DNA from: JAKQDH01 sp029558835
GTDB taxonomy: Bacteria > Planctomycetota > Phycisphaerae > UBA1845
Direction: 5' to 3'
Length of the DNA stretch: 64,000 nucleotides
Assembly (NCBI GenBank): GCA_035356615.1
Contig: DAOQSN010000025.1
Span: forward strand, 1 to 64,000
Within the stretch, counting starts at the first letter, position 1, and each line of letters starts with the position of its first letter. The position numbers and the translations under genes are program-made. Below, in pieces: positions 35,105 through 43,913 of this stretch. Under the pieces are notes generated by a model. The model did not search any database and was not told the origin of the DNA. It saw nothing but the letters and a program-made list of their open reading frames with translations.

Positions 35105-35524
35105 AGTGCAACTGCTCGCTTTCGGAGTGTCGTTACCCCTGGCAGCCGGTTGCAGACGTGGCGCCGGTGCCCTGCGACCGACGTGGAAACCGCCGGACGC
35201 CCGGGTACGGCAGGCTGCCGCCGCCCCGTCCACCTTGGGCTGCTACAGGCTGTATCGGAAGCCGTTTCAGCAGGGGTTACTACCGGCTAGTCGGCACAGT
35301 TATCAGAACCGTGGGGGCTCAAGCCAGGTCTGTGTTTGGCGTGGTTTCCACGTCCTCATCCGCCACCGGCAAGCTTTGGCGGGCGACATCTGGACCCCTC
35401 TCCCCCTGGGAGAGGGGCAGGGGTGAGGGCGGCGGAGCCGAAGACGCCCCCAGGTGCACACACACGCTCGCCCGCCACGCACGCTTGTGCACAGCATCGG
35501 GGATGGCATCTGGGGCGTCCCACG
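35105..35524. repeat. Intergenic with family C and GACCGACGTGG elements
   Basis: 420 bp without a gene. It contains GCGACCGACGTGGAAACCGCC and neighbouring bases (35173-35210), which match the complement of 46930-46976 over about 32 bp. A family C hairpin lies at 35394-35430 (CCCCTCTCCCCCTGGGAGAG then GGGCAGGGGTGAGGG), followed by GAAGACGCCCC, as in the copy near 49.1 kb. Confidence 0.6.
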
Positions 35525-37273
35525 TTATCGGCCCCAAAGCCTGCGCGCAACGGCGACAAGCTCCGCCCGCTCGGTAGGCGTGAACAACCACCCGCACAGG
35601 CCCAGCATGACCACGGCCAGGAGGGCCACGCACGCCGGCACCCAACCCCAGCCCACGGCAAGCGTGGCCGCGACCAACCCGAGCGTGCGCACGGGTAACG
35701 CCAGCCGCAGACACAGCAGCAGAACAACGAGGCCACCGGCCGCGGCAGCCACTCCCGCCACCGACGCCCACGCGGCCCGACCCAGCGCATCGGCGGCGTC
35801 AACAACGCGACCACCGTCGGCGGGTGCCGCGCCGCCTCCCGGGGGCCCGAGCAGCACGTGCGCCGCCCCCACGCTGACTACCATACCGATCAGCCAGGCG
35901 GCACACGTCCAGTGCGGCTTCTGTACAAGATTGAACCGAATGGCGAGAAGTCCCAGCACGCCCACGATCACGAAGAACAGCAGCAAGGGGTCATAGGCGG
36001 CTGCACCCAGCGCGAACGAACGCGGCAGGACGTGCATCAACACCGGCCGGGCGACGCTCAGCGCGGCCGCCCCGGCCAGCAAGGCTACGAGGCTGACGCC
36101 CGTCAGCAGGTCCAGCCGTTCGAGTGAAGCGGGTCGCCCGCGTTGTTCCCACGTGGCCGTGACGTGGGCGGCCGCGACGGTCGACAGCACCACGGCCCCA
36201 ATCTGAATCAACTGCGTCATCGTGCGAATGGCGTGGAAGGTACCCACAACGGCGGCATCCGTGGCGCGCAGCAGGTGCCACACCGGGTAATAGGAGAGCG
36301 CGTTCCACAGCAGGGCCGTTGCCGCCAGCCACAGGCTGTAGGTCATGAGCCGACCGCCCAGCTGCCCCGGCCGCGCAAGACCCTGATCCCCCGGTGCACC
36401 CTCCGCCCGGTTTCCCCTCAGGGGAGACGGTGGAGTGAGGCGTGAAGCCGCGTCCTTTGCCCCCTCTCCCCTCAGGGGAGAGGGCAGGGTGAGGGGTGAA
36501 GCTCCCGCGACTCCACCCTCCCCCAACCCCTCTCTGGAAGGGAGGGGGGCGGCGGCGCGGACCCTCAGCAACGGCAGTCGCCGCAGCAACCCAGGGACAA
36601 ACACCACAACGGCCACAACATTGCTCGCCGTGTAGCTCCACACCAGAGTCTGCGCATCCCGCCAACCCAGCAGCGGCAAACCCAGGGCCAGCGCTGTGAA
36701 CAGGATCGTCGCGAGCAACTCGACGACACTCACCGCGCGGAACATGCGGAGACCCTTCAGCATACCCAGCAACGTCTGGTACGGAGCGAGGGTAATGACG
36801 CAGATGAGCACCGCGCGCAAGAGGCCTACCGTCTCGGGCGAAACCCCTCTCCCCCTGGGGGGAGAGGGTAGGCTGAGGGGGGATGCCGTCCCGCTTGCCT
36901 GCCCGGCCGCGGAGAAGAGGACCGGCCCGAGCGCGCCGGCCGCCAGCCATAACAACAACCCGATCCCGACGGTCAGCAGCGTCAGCCGCACGCCCACCCG
37001 GACCGTGAAAGACTTGAGCGTTCCCCGCGCCTCGTGCAGCGGAGCAAAACGCGCTACGCCTTCATACAGCCCGCCGGTACACACCGGCAGCAGCACGTTG
37101 ACGACCAGCAGTGCCAGCCCGAAAAGCCCGTACTGCTCCTTGCTGATCAGCCAGGCGAGCACCACGCCCCGCGCCAACCCCAGCCCGCGCTGCGCCAGCG
37201 TTGCGGCCGAGTGCACTCCCATCGAGAGCACCACGGCGTCGGCGCGGAAGAGGTTGTCAAAGCGATGCCGCAT
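35525..37273 (-). CDS. Polysaccharide/lipid-linked oligosaccharide flippase-like protein (MATE/Wzx superfamily)
   Basis: About 582 residues with 12-14 hydrophobic segments. The N-terminal pattern VLSMGVHSAATLAQRGLGLARGVVLAWLISKEQYGLFG is split by the family-typical Gly/Arg residues of Wzx-like exporters. Such proteins flip lipid-linked glycans across the inner membrane. Residues 131-145 (SPLSLPSPPRGRG) and 242-293 (PLPSREGLGEGG, SPLTLPSPLRGEG, PPSPLRGNRAEG) are translated family C repeats lying in loops between membrane segments. The frame stays open through four copies. ATG 37273 has GGAG six bases upstream. The TPR genes downstream may belong to the same unit. No glycosyltransferase is nearby. 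Confidence 0.75.
   Translation of the reverse strand: MRHRFDNLFRADAVVLSMGVHSAATLAQRGLGLARGVVLAWLISKEQYGLFGLALLVVNVLLPVCTGGLYEGVARFAPLHEARGTLKSFTVRVGVRLTLLTVGIGLLLWLAAGALGPVLFSAAGQASGTASPLSLPSPPRGRGVSPETVGLLRAVLICVITLAPYQTLLGMLKGLRMFRAVSVVELLATILFTALALGLPLLGWRDAQTLVWSYTASNVVAVVVFVPGLLRRLPLLRVRAAAPLPSREGLGEGGVAGASPLTLPSPLRGEGAKDAASRLTPPSPLRGNRAEGAPGDQGLARPGQLGGRLMTYSLWLAATALLWNALSYYPVWHLLRATDAAVVGTFHAIRTMTQLIQIGAVVLSTVAAAHVTATWEQRGRPASLERLDLLTGVSLVALLAGAAALSVARPVLMHVLPRSFALGAAAYDPLLLFFVIVGVLGLLAIRFNLVQKPHWTCAAWLIGMVVSVGAAHVLLGPPGGGAAPADGGRVVDAADALGRAAWASVAGVAAAAGGLVVLLLCLRLALPVRTLGLVAATLAVGWGWVPACVALLAVVMLGLCGWLFTPTERAELVAVARRLWGR
36411..36551. repeat. Three family C copies inside the flippase gene
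   Basis: TTTCCCCTCAGGGGAGACGG (36411 on), CCCCTCTCCCCTCAGGGGAG followed by AGGGCAGGGTGAGGGG (36459-36497), and CCACCCTCCCCCAACCCCTC followed by TCTGGAAGGGAGGGG (36512-36551). They are arranged head to tail and translated as three PSPLRG-like segments. Confidence 0.8.
36842..36883. repeat. Family C copy inside the flippase gene
   Basis: CCCCTCTCCCCCTGGGGGGA followed by GAGGGTAGGCTGAGGGGGG lies in codons 131-145 of the flippase, in a loop after the fourth hydrophobic segment. It is read in frame as LPSPPRGRG. Confidence 0.78.
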
Positions 37274-37309
37274 GTGAACTCCATGTCCGCGCGCCGAGCG
37301 ATCGTCCCG

Positions 37310-37388
37310 GTAGCGTCGGCCCCCGTGGGCGACATAGGACTCCCGTGCCTCGGTCAACTTCTACGTCGCCCACGGGAGGGCGACGCTA
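37310..37388. repeat. 28-bp inverted repeat upstream of the flippase
   Basis: Arms GTAGCGTCGGCCCCCGTGGG with CGACATAG (37310-37337) and CTACGTCGCCCACGGGAGGG with CGACGCTAC (37361-37388) are complementary except for about three positions. It is in the divergent gap between the flippase and the ligase gene. No other copy was noticed in the window. Confidence 0.7.
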
Positions 37389-37496
37389 CATCGCGCCGTC
37401 CCTCACGCCGCACCCGCTCCGACCCACTGGTGGTAGACAGGTGACACCACCTGACGTAACCTCCCGCGACGCCGCCAAGTGCCTCAGGAGGCGACC

Positions 37497-38963
37497 ATGC
37501 TAGTCCGTGAGCTGCTCGCTGCCAATCGGGAGTGTCCGGATAAGCCGGCCGTCGACGATGGTCGGCTGGTGCTCTCGTACCGGCGGCTTACCCGCCTGTC
37601 GCTCGCGCTGCGCGGTCTGGTGCGGCGGCACGCGCGCAGCGAACGGGTCGGCATCATGTTGCCGGCCAGCGGCGTGTTCCCCGCGGCCCTGTTCGGCACG
37701 CTCTGGGCGGGCAAGGTGGCCGTCCCGCTCAACTTCCTGCTGCAGCCGGCGGAGCTCGAGTTCATCGTTCGCGACGCCGGGTTGGACCTCATCCTGAGCA
37801 TCAAGCCGTTTGCGGATCGCCTCAGCACGCTGCCGGCGCGAGTGCTGTACCTCGAGGACCAGCACCTGAAGCTGCGGACGTTGGCCGCCTCCCTGCGGTC
37901 GCTGCCGCCGGCCGACGCGGACCCGGCAGCGACGGCAGTGCTCCTCTACACTTCCGGTACGACGGCCGACCCCAAGGGGGTCGAGCTGACCCAGCGGAAT
38001 CTACACAGCAACGCCGCCGACTCCATCGCCTCGCTCAACTTGATCTCGCAGCACCGCTTCCTGAACATGCTGCCGCCGTTTCATGTTTTCGGGCTGACGG
38101 GCAACGTCCTGGTTCCGGTGCTGCTGCGTGGCAGCGTGGTAGCCGTGCCGCGCTTCAGCCCGGTGGCCGTACTCCACGCGATCGCGGACAAAGAGACGTC
38201 CATCATCCTGGCCGTCCCCAGCATGCTGGCGGCCCTGCTGCGCATGAAGTCCGCGACGGCCGAGACGTTCCGTTCGGTGCTGCTGGTCATCAGCGGGGGT
38301 GAGCCGCTGCCCGCGGCCGTGCGCAAGGGGTTCGAGGAGCGCTTCAGCGTCGTCATCCGGGAGGGGTACGGCATGACGGAGACGTCGCCGATCATCTCCG
38401 CCTGCTCCGTGCTTGAGAACCGCGTCGGCAGCGTGGGCAAGCCGGTCCGCAACATGGAGGTGCGCATCCTGGATGGCGCGGGTCAGTCGCTGCCGCCCGG
38501 CGCGGACGGCGAGATCACCGTCCGCGGGCCGAGTGTAATGAAGGGTTACTACCATCGCCCGGAGGAAACGGCAGCCGTGCTCAGTGCTGACGGCTGGCTG
38601 CGCACGGGCGATATCGGGCATCTCGATGACGATGGGTTTCTGTATATCACCGGGCGCAGTAAGGAACTCATTATTATTGCCGGCGAGAACGTGTTTCCGG
38701 GTGAGATTGAGTCGGCCCTGGTGGCGCACCCCGGCGTGTTGGAGGCGGCCGTCATCGGCGTCCCCGACGAAAGCCGCGGCGAGGCCCCGGTCGCCTTTGT
38801 TACTCCGGAACCCGGGCAGCAGCTCGCCGAGGAGCAATTAAAGCAGTTTGTCCGCCAAAGCCTGGCCGGTTACAAGGTCCCCAAGCGCATCTACATTCGG
38901 GAAGACCTGCCCCACGGCCCGACGGGGAAGATCCTCAAACGGAGCCTCCGTGAGCTGCTGTGA
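37497..38963 (+). CDS. Acyl-CoA synthetase-like AMP-forming ligase
   Basis: About 488 residues of the ANL superfamily. A3 LLYTSGTTADPKGVELTQ lies near residue 154, A5 is YGMTETSPI, A7 is WLRTGDIGHLDDDGF, A8 is YITGRSKELIIIAGENVFP, and the catalytic A10 Lys is in GPTGKILKR. The order and length match long- or medium-chain fatty acyl-CoA or O-succinylbenzoate-type ligases. It activates a carboxylate via an acyl-adenylate. It is not of OleC type (compare the gene at 1930). AGGAGG lies five bases before ATG 37497. It is alone on its strand, with a small membrane protein next. The substrate is not predictable. Confidence 0.88.
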   Translation: MLVRELLAANRECPDKPAVDDGRLVLSYRRLTRLSLALRGLVRRHARSERVGIMLPASGVFPAALFGTLWAGKVAVPLNFLLQPAELEFIVRDAGLDLILSIKPFADRLSTLPARVLYLEDQHLKLRTLAASLRSLPPADADPAATAVLLYTSGTTADPKGVELTQRNLHSNAADSIASLNLISQHRFLNMLPPFHVFGLTGNVLVPVLLRGSVVAVPRFSPVAVLHAIADKETSIILAVPSMLAALLRMKSATAETFRSVLLVISGGEPLPAAVRKGFEERFSVVIREGYGMTETSPIISACSVLENRVGSVGKPVRNMEVRILDGAGQSLPPGADGEITVRGPSVMKGYYHRPEETAAVLSADGWLRTGDIGHLDDDGFLYITGRSKELIIIAGENVFPGEIESALVAHPGVLEAAVIGVPDESRGEAPVAFVTPEPGQQLAEEQLKQFVRQSLAGYKVPKRIYIREDLPHGPTGKILKRSLRELL

Positions 38964-39017
38964 CACGAGAGCGCGCAATTGAGCGTGGTCCAGTCCGACT
39001 TTACCGATCCTAGCGCA

Positions 39018-39046
39018 TTGACAGACCCAGACGATTAGCATATTGT
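39018..39046 (+). promoter_or_regulatory. Sigma-70-like promoter
   Basis: TTGACA (39018-39023), 17 bases, TATTGT (39041-39046). Start of transcription would be near 39053, giving a leader of about 58 bases before the ATG at 39111. It is the best consensus promoter noticed in the window and fits the small gene downstream. Confidence 0.6.
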
Positions 39047-39110
39047 GTGCTGCAGCGCCGACGGTCACATCGTGGCAAGAAGCCACTGCATGCCGGCAGG
39101 AGAATGCGTC

Positions 39111-39353
39111 ATGTCCGATCAACCTTTTCAGGAGCAGGTGGATACTCTGCGAGCAGAGGTTGCCTGGCTCTCTCAACGCTTGCAGGCCCTCGAATCCAGA
39201 CCCCCTCAACGCAAACCATACACGATGCTCTTGAGCCACAGCTTCTTCGAACGGGCGTTTGCCGTCTACGGACACGTCTTCGTAGCGGGGTTGATTATCG
39301 CCGTGCCCGTGTACGTGCTCATACTGTTGCTGGCCGTCGCTTTCCGGCCCTGA
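39111..39353 (+). CDS. Small single-span membrane protein
   Basis: 80 residues. A short N-terminal coiled coil (QEQVDTLRAEVAWLSQRLQA) is followed by one C-terminal membrane segment (VFVAGLIIAVPVYVLILLLA). No family was recognised. ATG 39111 has AGGAG upstream and lies about 58 bases from a good sigma-70-like promoter. Its layout suits an inner-membrane adaptor or small regulator. Longer upstream frames overlap the promoter and are unlikely. Confidence 0.6.
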   Translation: MSDQPFQEQVDTLRAEVAWLSQRLQALESRPPQRKPYTMLLSHSFFERAFAVYGHVFVAGLIIAVPVYVLILLLAVAFRP

Positions 39354-39510
39354 GTAGCCGTGTGTGGTAGTGGCCGCGAGCGTCGCAAGTGCCGGCGCGG
39401 CCCTGCTCCTTGGCCAAGGGTGCGACGGACGTGCACAACCAAGGTGCAGCGGCTCTCAACGCGCGAGGAACTCCGCTTAGCACTCCCCGAGGCGAGCTGC
39501 AGGGTGAGCG

Positions 39511-41472
39511 TCACTTGCCGTTGCTCTCCGTCGCAGGGATTGCTTCCAGAAGCTGCCGGACGCCCGGATGATCCGCGCCCAGGCGCGTTGCCCGGAAGAC
39601 ACCACCGCCGGGGTCACCGCCCGGCCCTTCTGGAGGTCCCCAGGGTCCACCGCCCGGTGGACCAGGGGGTCGACGACCGCGCGGTCCCGGTGGTCGGTCG
39701 GGTCCTCCCGGTGCAGCAGGGTCGTCAACGCGTCCCCCGCCGGCGCCGTCACGGGACTGCGGAGGGGTCGCACCGGCGTCGTCACCGGGCTGCGGCCGGT
39801 CCGGACCCGCGTCGCCGGGCCGGCGATCCCGGAAGCGCGGACCCCGGGGCGGGCCGCGAAACGGACCGAACCCCTCGCGCGGGCCTTCGCGCTCGAAGTA
39901 TGGGTTGACGTAGTCCCAGACGGTCTTGCCCTCCGCGGTGACCTCGAAGATGCGGGCCGCCTCGCCGGAGCAGATCAACGTGTTCCCGTTCGGCAGCCGC
40001 TGAGCCCCGGAGATATGGCTCGCGAAGAAGTCGGTCTTGTTGCCGGCCGCGTATTCCCAACTCGGCTTCGCCGGCTCATACGCCTTTCCCGGCTCAAGCC
40101 GATAGCGTCCGGCCGCATCGATCGGCGGCGCGAACTCGACAATCGACGAGTACGGCTCGCCCGGCCGGCCGGTGCCGTTGTTGAAGACCAGCAGGTGCCC
40201 GCTACCGGAGTATCCTTCGGGAATCCAACGCGCGTCATGTTGGGCGAACAGCGTCTGGTCCTTCGCCCCGCCGGCGCCGTACGCCCGCGGATTGCCCCAA
40301 CGGTACAGCAGGTCGCCGCCCTTGCCATACCGTCCGCCGGCATGACCGGCCGCCTCCTGCGTGGTTGTGCTGTGGTCAATGATCCAGATTTCGTTGAACG
40401 TGTGCACGCTGAGGGCGATCTGATCGAGCTTCGCGTTGTAGTCGATCGAGTTCGTGTGGCACCAGTCCGCCATCATCCTCGGTCCGCCCGGTCCGCCCGG
40501 CCCCGGACCAAAGGGCGGTGGTCCCTCGTCCGCGTCGCCGGCATCCTCCGGCTCGTCGCCGCCGACGTATCCCAGCGAGCGCAACCGCTCGATCTCGGCC
40601 GGCGTCTCCCGCGGGGCCCGGCGCTGATAGTTCAAGTCCACCAGCTCCGGATGCTCCGCGACCACGCCGTAATTGGGCTTGTCCTTGTCGAGACTCTGGA
40701 CAAGATGGTCCCAGACGTGCCACTCCCAGACGATATTGCCACCCGACGTACCCTCCGGCTCCACTTCGATGACGCAATCCGGCCACATCTCGTCGCCGGG
40801 CAGGTCCTCGGGATCGCGGCCCGCGGCGATGGCCTGCTCGCGAGTCTTCTTCTCCCAGGCAATGAGCAGGACGTGCCCGTTGGGCAGCGGCTTGATGTCA
40901 TGGTGCTGGCAGTGGTGCTCGTCGGCGTACACGAAGTCCCAGAGGACCTTGCCATCCGGCGCGAGGCGTTCGATTCGTCCACCGATCCCGCCGCCTTCAG
41001 AGTGTCGGTTGCCCGGCTGGCGGGCGGTGCGCAGCAGGCTGCCATCATCGAGCAGGTACACCGCCTGGCCCGGCACATACTTGCTGGGCCAGGAATGAAC
41101 CAGCTTCCCCTGCATGTCCACGAGGTACGTCGTCGTCGAATTGAGAGGCGCGAAGAGCGTGTAGCCCGCGTAGGTCGCCTCGGTGCTGAGAATCAATCCG
41201 CGTTTGGGTAGCTCAGCGACCGGCTCGGACGACGGCTGCTGCTCCGTGGGGGCGCCGGGCGACGCCTGTTCGTGCGCCCATGTCGCAACCGGCGCCGCAG
41301 CAGGTGCCGACTCCGCCGGGCGCGAAACCTCCTGACCAGCGGCATGCACCGCGAACACCCACGCCAGCAGCGGCAGACCGACTGCAGTGAACCGCCGGCA
41401 GCGAATCCCACAGGTTGCGTGCACCGCATGCCCTTTCGTGGCAAACTCAGAGTCTGTGACCAACGCCTCCAT
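39511..41472 (-). CDS. Secreted arylsulfotransferase-like beta-propeller protein
   Basis: About 653 residues. A signal peptide (RRFTAVGLPLLAWVFAVHAA) is followed by the six-bladed fold of the arylsulfotransferase (ASST) family. Repeated patterns include TYLVDMQGKLVHSW, KPLPNGHVLLIAWE and QRLPNGNTLICSG, which are typical. HHCQHHDIKPLPNGH may form part of the active site; true ASSTs use a catalytic His. Two Gly/Pro-rich inserts break the fold: one near residues 325-350 and a collagen-like stretch of about 100 residues before the C-terminus. It could transfer sulfate between phenolics, but many relatives have no known activity. It is alone, with family C repeats upstream. The start is ATG 41472, without a clear ribosome site. 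Confidence 0.75.
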   Translation of the reverse strand: MEALVTDSEFATKGHAVHATCGIRCRRFTAVGLPLLAWVFAVHAAGQEVSRPAESAPAAAPVATWAHEQASPGAPTEQQPSSEPVAELPKRGLILSTEATYAGYTLFAPLNSTTTYLVDMQGKLVHSWPSKYVPGQAVYLLDDGSLLRTARQPGNRHSEGGGIGGRIERLAPDGKVLWDFVYADEHHCQHHDIKPLPNGHVLLIAWEKKTREQAIAAGRDPEDLPGDEMWPDCVIEVEPEGTSGGNIVWEWHVWDHLVQSLDKDKPNYGVVAEHPELVDLNYQRRAPRETPAEIERLRSLGYVGGDEPEDAGDADEGPPPFGPGPGGPGGPRMMADWCHTNSIDYNAKLDQIALSVHTFNEIWIIDHSTTTQEAAGHAGGRYGKGGDLLYRWGNPRAYGAGGAKDQTLFAQHDARWIPEGYSGSGHLLVFNNGTGRPGEPYSSIVEFAPPIDAAGRYRLEPGKAYEPAKPSWEYAAGNKTDFFASHISGAQRLPNGNTLICSGEAARIFEVTAEGKTVWDYVNPYFEREGPREGFGPFRGPPRGPRFRDRRPGDAGPDRPQPGDDAGATPPQSRDGAGGGRVDDPAAPGGPDRPPGPRGRRPPGPPGGGPWGPPEGPGGDPGGGVFRATRLGADHPGVRQLLEAIPATESNGK

Positions 41473-41514
41473 CAGGGGGAAGAGTCGGGGGAGCGGTCGA
41501 GGCGACGGAGCATT

Positions 41515-41624
41515 CCCCCTCACCCTACCCTCTCCGAAAAGGGGAGAGGGGTTCTGTCGAGCCGCGGCGCAGCCGCGTTCACCCCCTCACCCTGCCCTCT
41601 CCCCCGAGGGGGGAGAGGGGTTCT
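41515..41624. repeat. Two family C copies
   Basis: CCCCCTCACCCTACCCTCTC...GGGGAGAGGGGTTCTG (41515-41555) and CCCTCACCCTGCCCTCTCCC...GGGGGAGAGGGGTTCTG (41583-41626). Both are in the same orientation and share the trailing GTTCTG. The gap between the sulfotransferase-like gene and the RCC1 gene otherwise shows nothing. Confidence 0.8.
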
Positions 41625-41706
41625 GCCAGGCGTTCTTGGGGATTGCCGGTGGGCTGTCCCAGCAGGAATAGTGTCAGAGCAGATGTCAGGCGCGGACACC
41701 GGGACA

Positions 41707-43590
41707 TCACCGGCTGAACATCCTCTGAAACAGCGCGAAATCCTCCAGGTCCACGTCCCCGTCCACGTCCAGATCGGAATCGTCGCAGCCCGGCGGGTAG
41801 TCGACTTGGGGCCCCAGCATGCAGCCGACGAAGGTGCTCAAGTCATAGATCTCGATGGCGGCCTTCAGCCCCAGGGCGAAACCGCCGGAATAGACGCCGC
41901 CGGCCGCGATGGCTACGAAGCCGGCATTCGGGCTCGGGACGTTGCATTGACCGTGGTTGTTGTATCCCCAGGCGACGATCGAACCGTTGGCCTTCAGGCC
42001 CAGGCTGTGCGCGTTCGCTGCCGCGATGGCGACGAAGTCGGTGTTGGGCTCCGGGACGTCGCATTGGCCGCTGCCGTTGTAGCCCCACGCTACGATCGAG
42101 CCGTCCGCCTTCAGACCCAGACTGTGGATACCGCCGCCCGCAACGGCGATGAAGTCGCAATTGGGCTCCGGGACGTCGCACTGGCCGTACGGGTTCCAGC
42201 CCCACGCCACAACCGAGTGGTCGGCTTTGAGGCCGAGGCTGTGAAACGCACCCGCCGCGACGCCAATGAAGTCGGCATTGGGCTCCGGCACGTCGCACTG
42301 GGTGTCGTCGTTGTAGCCCCACGCTACGACGGTACCGTCGTCCTTCAGCCCCAGGCTATGCTCGGCACCGCCCGCCATACCGATGAAGTGGGCATTAGGC
42401 TCCGGGACGTTGCATTGCCCGTCGCCGTTACTTCCCCAGGCGACAATCGAGCCGCTCGCCTTCAGCCCCAGACCATGCCACCCGCCCGCGGCGACGGCCA
42501 CGAAGTCGGCATTGGGTTCCGGAACATGGGGCTGCCCGGAGGCGTCGTCTCCCCAGCCCGCGATCGAACCCGTCGCCCGCAGCCCCAGGCCGTGATACCC
42601 GCCGGCCGCGATGCCGATGAAACCGGCATTTGGTGCCGGGACGTTGCCGCCGCTGATGCAGTTGGACCCCCACGGCACAAACGAGCCGTCAGCCTTCAGC
42701 GCCAGCCCGTGATACCAGCCACCCGCGATGGCCACAAAACCGTCCCCCTGCGGAGCGGTGCATTGGCCGTGGTTGTTTCGTCCCCACGCCACGATCGAAC
42801 CGTCGGCCTTCATGGCCACGCTGTGCCAGAAGCCTCCTGCTAGCCGGGTGAAGTCGGCGTTCGGCGCGGGAGGGGTGCATTGACCGTAGTTGTTCCACCC
42901 CCAGGCCACGATCGAGCCATCGCTCTTCAAGCCCAGGCTGTGGTATTGGCCGGCCGCGATGGCGATGAAGTCGGCGTTGGGAGTTGGAACCGTGCACTGC
43001 CCGTAGTTGTTCCTGCCCCAGGCTACGATCGAGTGGTCCTCCTTCAGGCCCAGGCTGTGGCTCCCGCCCGCCGCGACGGCGATGAAATCAGCATTGGGCT
43101 CCGGGACGGTGCACTGGCCGTTGTTGTTCCTGCCCCAGGCCACGACCGAGCCGTCGTCCTTCAGGCCCAGGCTGTGACCGTCCTCATAGCCTCCGCCGCC
43201 CGCCACCGCCATGAACCCGCTGTTGGGCAACGGGACGTCGCATTGGCCGTAGTCGTTCCGACCCCACGCCACAATCGAATGGCCGGCCATCAGGCCGAGA
43301 CTGTGGTACGCACCGGATGCGATGCTGAGGAAGCCGCCCTTGTAATCCGGGACGATGCATTGGCCGTAGCCGTTATCCCCCCAGGCCACGACCTCGCCGT
43401 CGGCGTTCAGACCAAGGCTGTGATACGCACCCGCCGCAACCGCGGTGAGGTCCTCCAGCGCCGACTGGGGCACGACGACCTGGTCGCCCCATCCCACTAC
43501 CGGGCCCGTGCCCTGAGCGGGCAGCGACCCGCCGGCCAGCACCGCAGCGCAGACGCAGACCGCCGTAGCTCCCAACGATCTCCACCCCAT
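41707..43590 (-). CDS. Secreted RCC1-repeat protein with dockerin-like tail
   Basis: About 627 residues. A signal peptide (TAVCVCAAVLAGGSLPAQG) is followed by about 14 RCC1-type blades of 39 residues with the pattern HSLGLKADGSIVAWGxNxxG, then QCxVPxPN. They are very regular, so the DNA is a tandem repeat of about 117 bp. Fourteen blades would make two seven-bladed propellers, or one long one. Most blades carry a Cys in GQC. The tail (DSDLDVDGDVDLEDFALFQR) is a half dockerin-like calcium loop. AGGGGTGG precedes ATG 43590. Likely extracellular or surface protein-binding; target unknown. High blade identity suggests recent expansion. Confidence 0.85.
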   Translation of the reverse strand: MGWRSLGATAVCVCAAVLAGGSLPAQGTGPVVGWGDQVVVPQSALEDLTAVAAGAYHSLGLNADGEVVAWGDNGYGQCIVPDYKGGFLSIASGAYHSLGLMAGHSIVAWGRNDYGQCDVPLPNSGFMAVAGGGGYEDGHSLGLKDDGSVVAWGRNNNGQCTVPEPNADFIAVAAGGSHSLGLKEDHSIVAWGRNNYGQCTVPTPNADFIAIAAGQYHSLGLKSDGSIVAWGWNNYGQCTPPAPNADFTRLAGGFWHSVAMKADGSIVAWGRNNHGQCTAPQGDGFVAIAGGWYHGLALKADGSFVPWGSNCISGGNVPAPNAGFIGIAAGGYHGLGLRATGSIAGWGDDASGQPHVPEPNADFVAVAAGGWHGLGLKASGSIVAWGSNGDGQCNVPEPNAHFIGMAGGAEHSLGLKDDGTVVAWGYNDDTQCDVPEPNADFIGVAAGAFHSLGLKADHSVVAWGWNPYGQCDVPEPNCDFIAVAGGGIHSLGLKADGSIVAWGYNGSGQCDVPEPNTDFVAIAAANAHSLGLKANGSIVAWGYNNHGQCNVPSPNAGFVAIAAGGVYSGGFALGLKAAIEIYDLSTFVGCMLGPQVDYPPGCDDSDLDVDGDVDLEDFALFQRMFSR

Positions 43591-43913
43591 GACCACCCCT
43601 TCTGCGCCAATCGGGCGCCGGGGAAGACCGGTGCCGAGCACCCCACCCGGCGGTCTTCCCCACGCCGATGACCAAGCTCAGTATACCGTCTTTGCCGCGC
43701 GAAAGCTCGGTCCCGGTTGTGGCTCGCAGAGGATGTACGCCGGGAAAGAGAACGGCTGGGCGGGCAGAAGTTTAAGCTGAGTCGCCGTGCGCGATTCGGA
43801 TCGTCGGCGTCGCATGGCGCACGGTGATGTAGCCTGCGTCGTGCGGGCTCGCTCTTATACAAACGGCACAGTGGGCACCGGGCCGAGCCGGATGAGCGCG
43901 AGGGTCATCCGTC
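43591..43913. other. Divergent/leader region upstream of the RCC1 gene
   Basis: 323 bp without a gene. CACCCGGCGGTCTTCCCCACG (43645 on) is complementary to nearby GGGAAGACCG (43621 on), giving a small hairpin upstream of the RCC1 start. No consensus promoter was recognised. Confidence 0.4.

Noticed and set aside
41272..42843. 523-codon plus-strand frame opposite the RCC1 gene
   Set aside because: Periodic only because the RCC1 gene is a tandem repeat.
41900..43480. Regularly spaced repeats resembling a CRISPR array
   Set aside because: The period is about 117 bp, the frame stays open, and units encode RCC1 blades.
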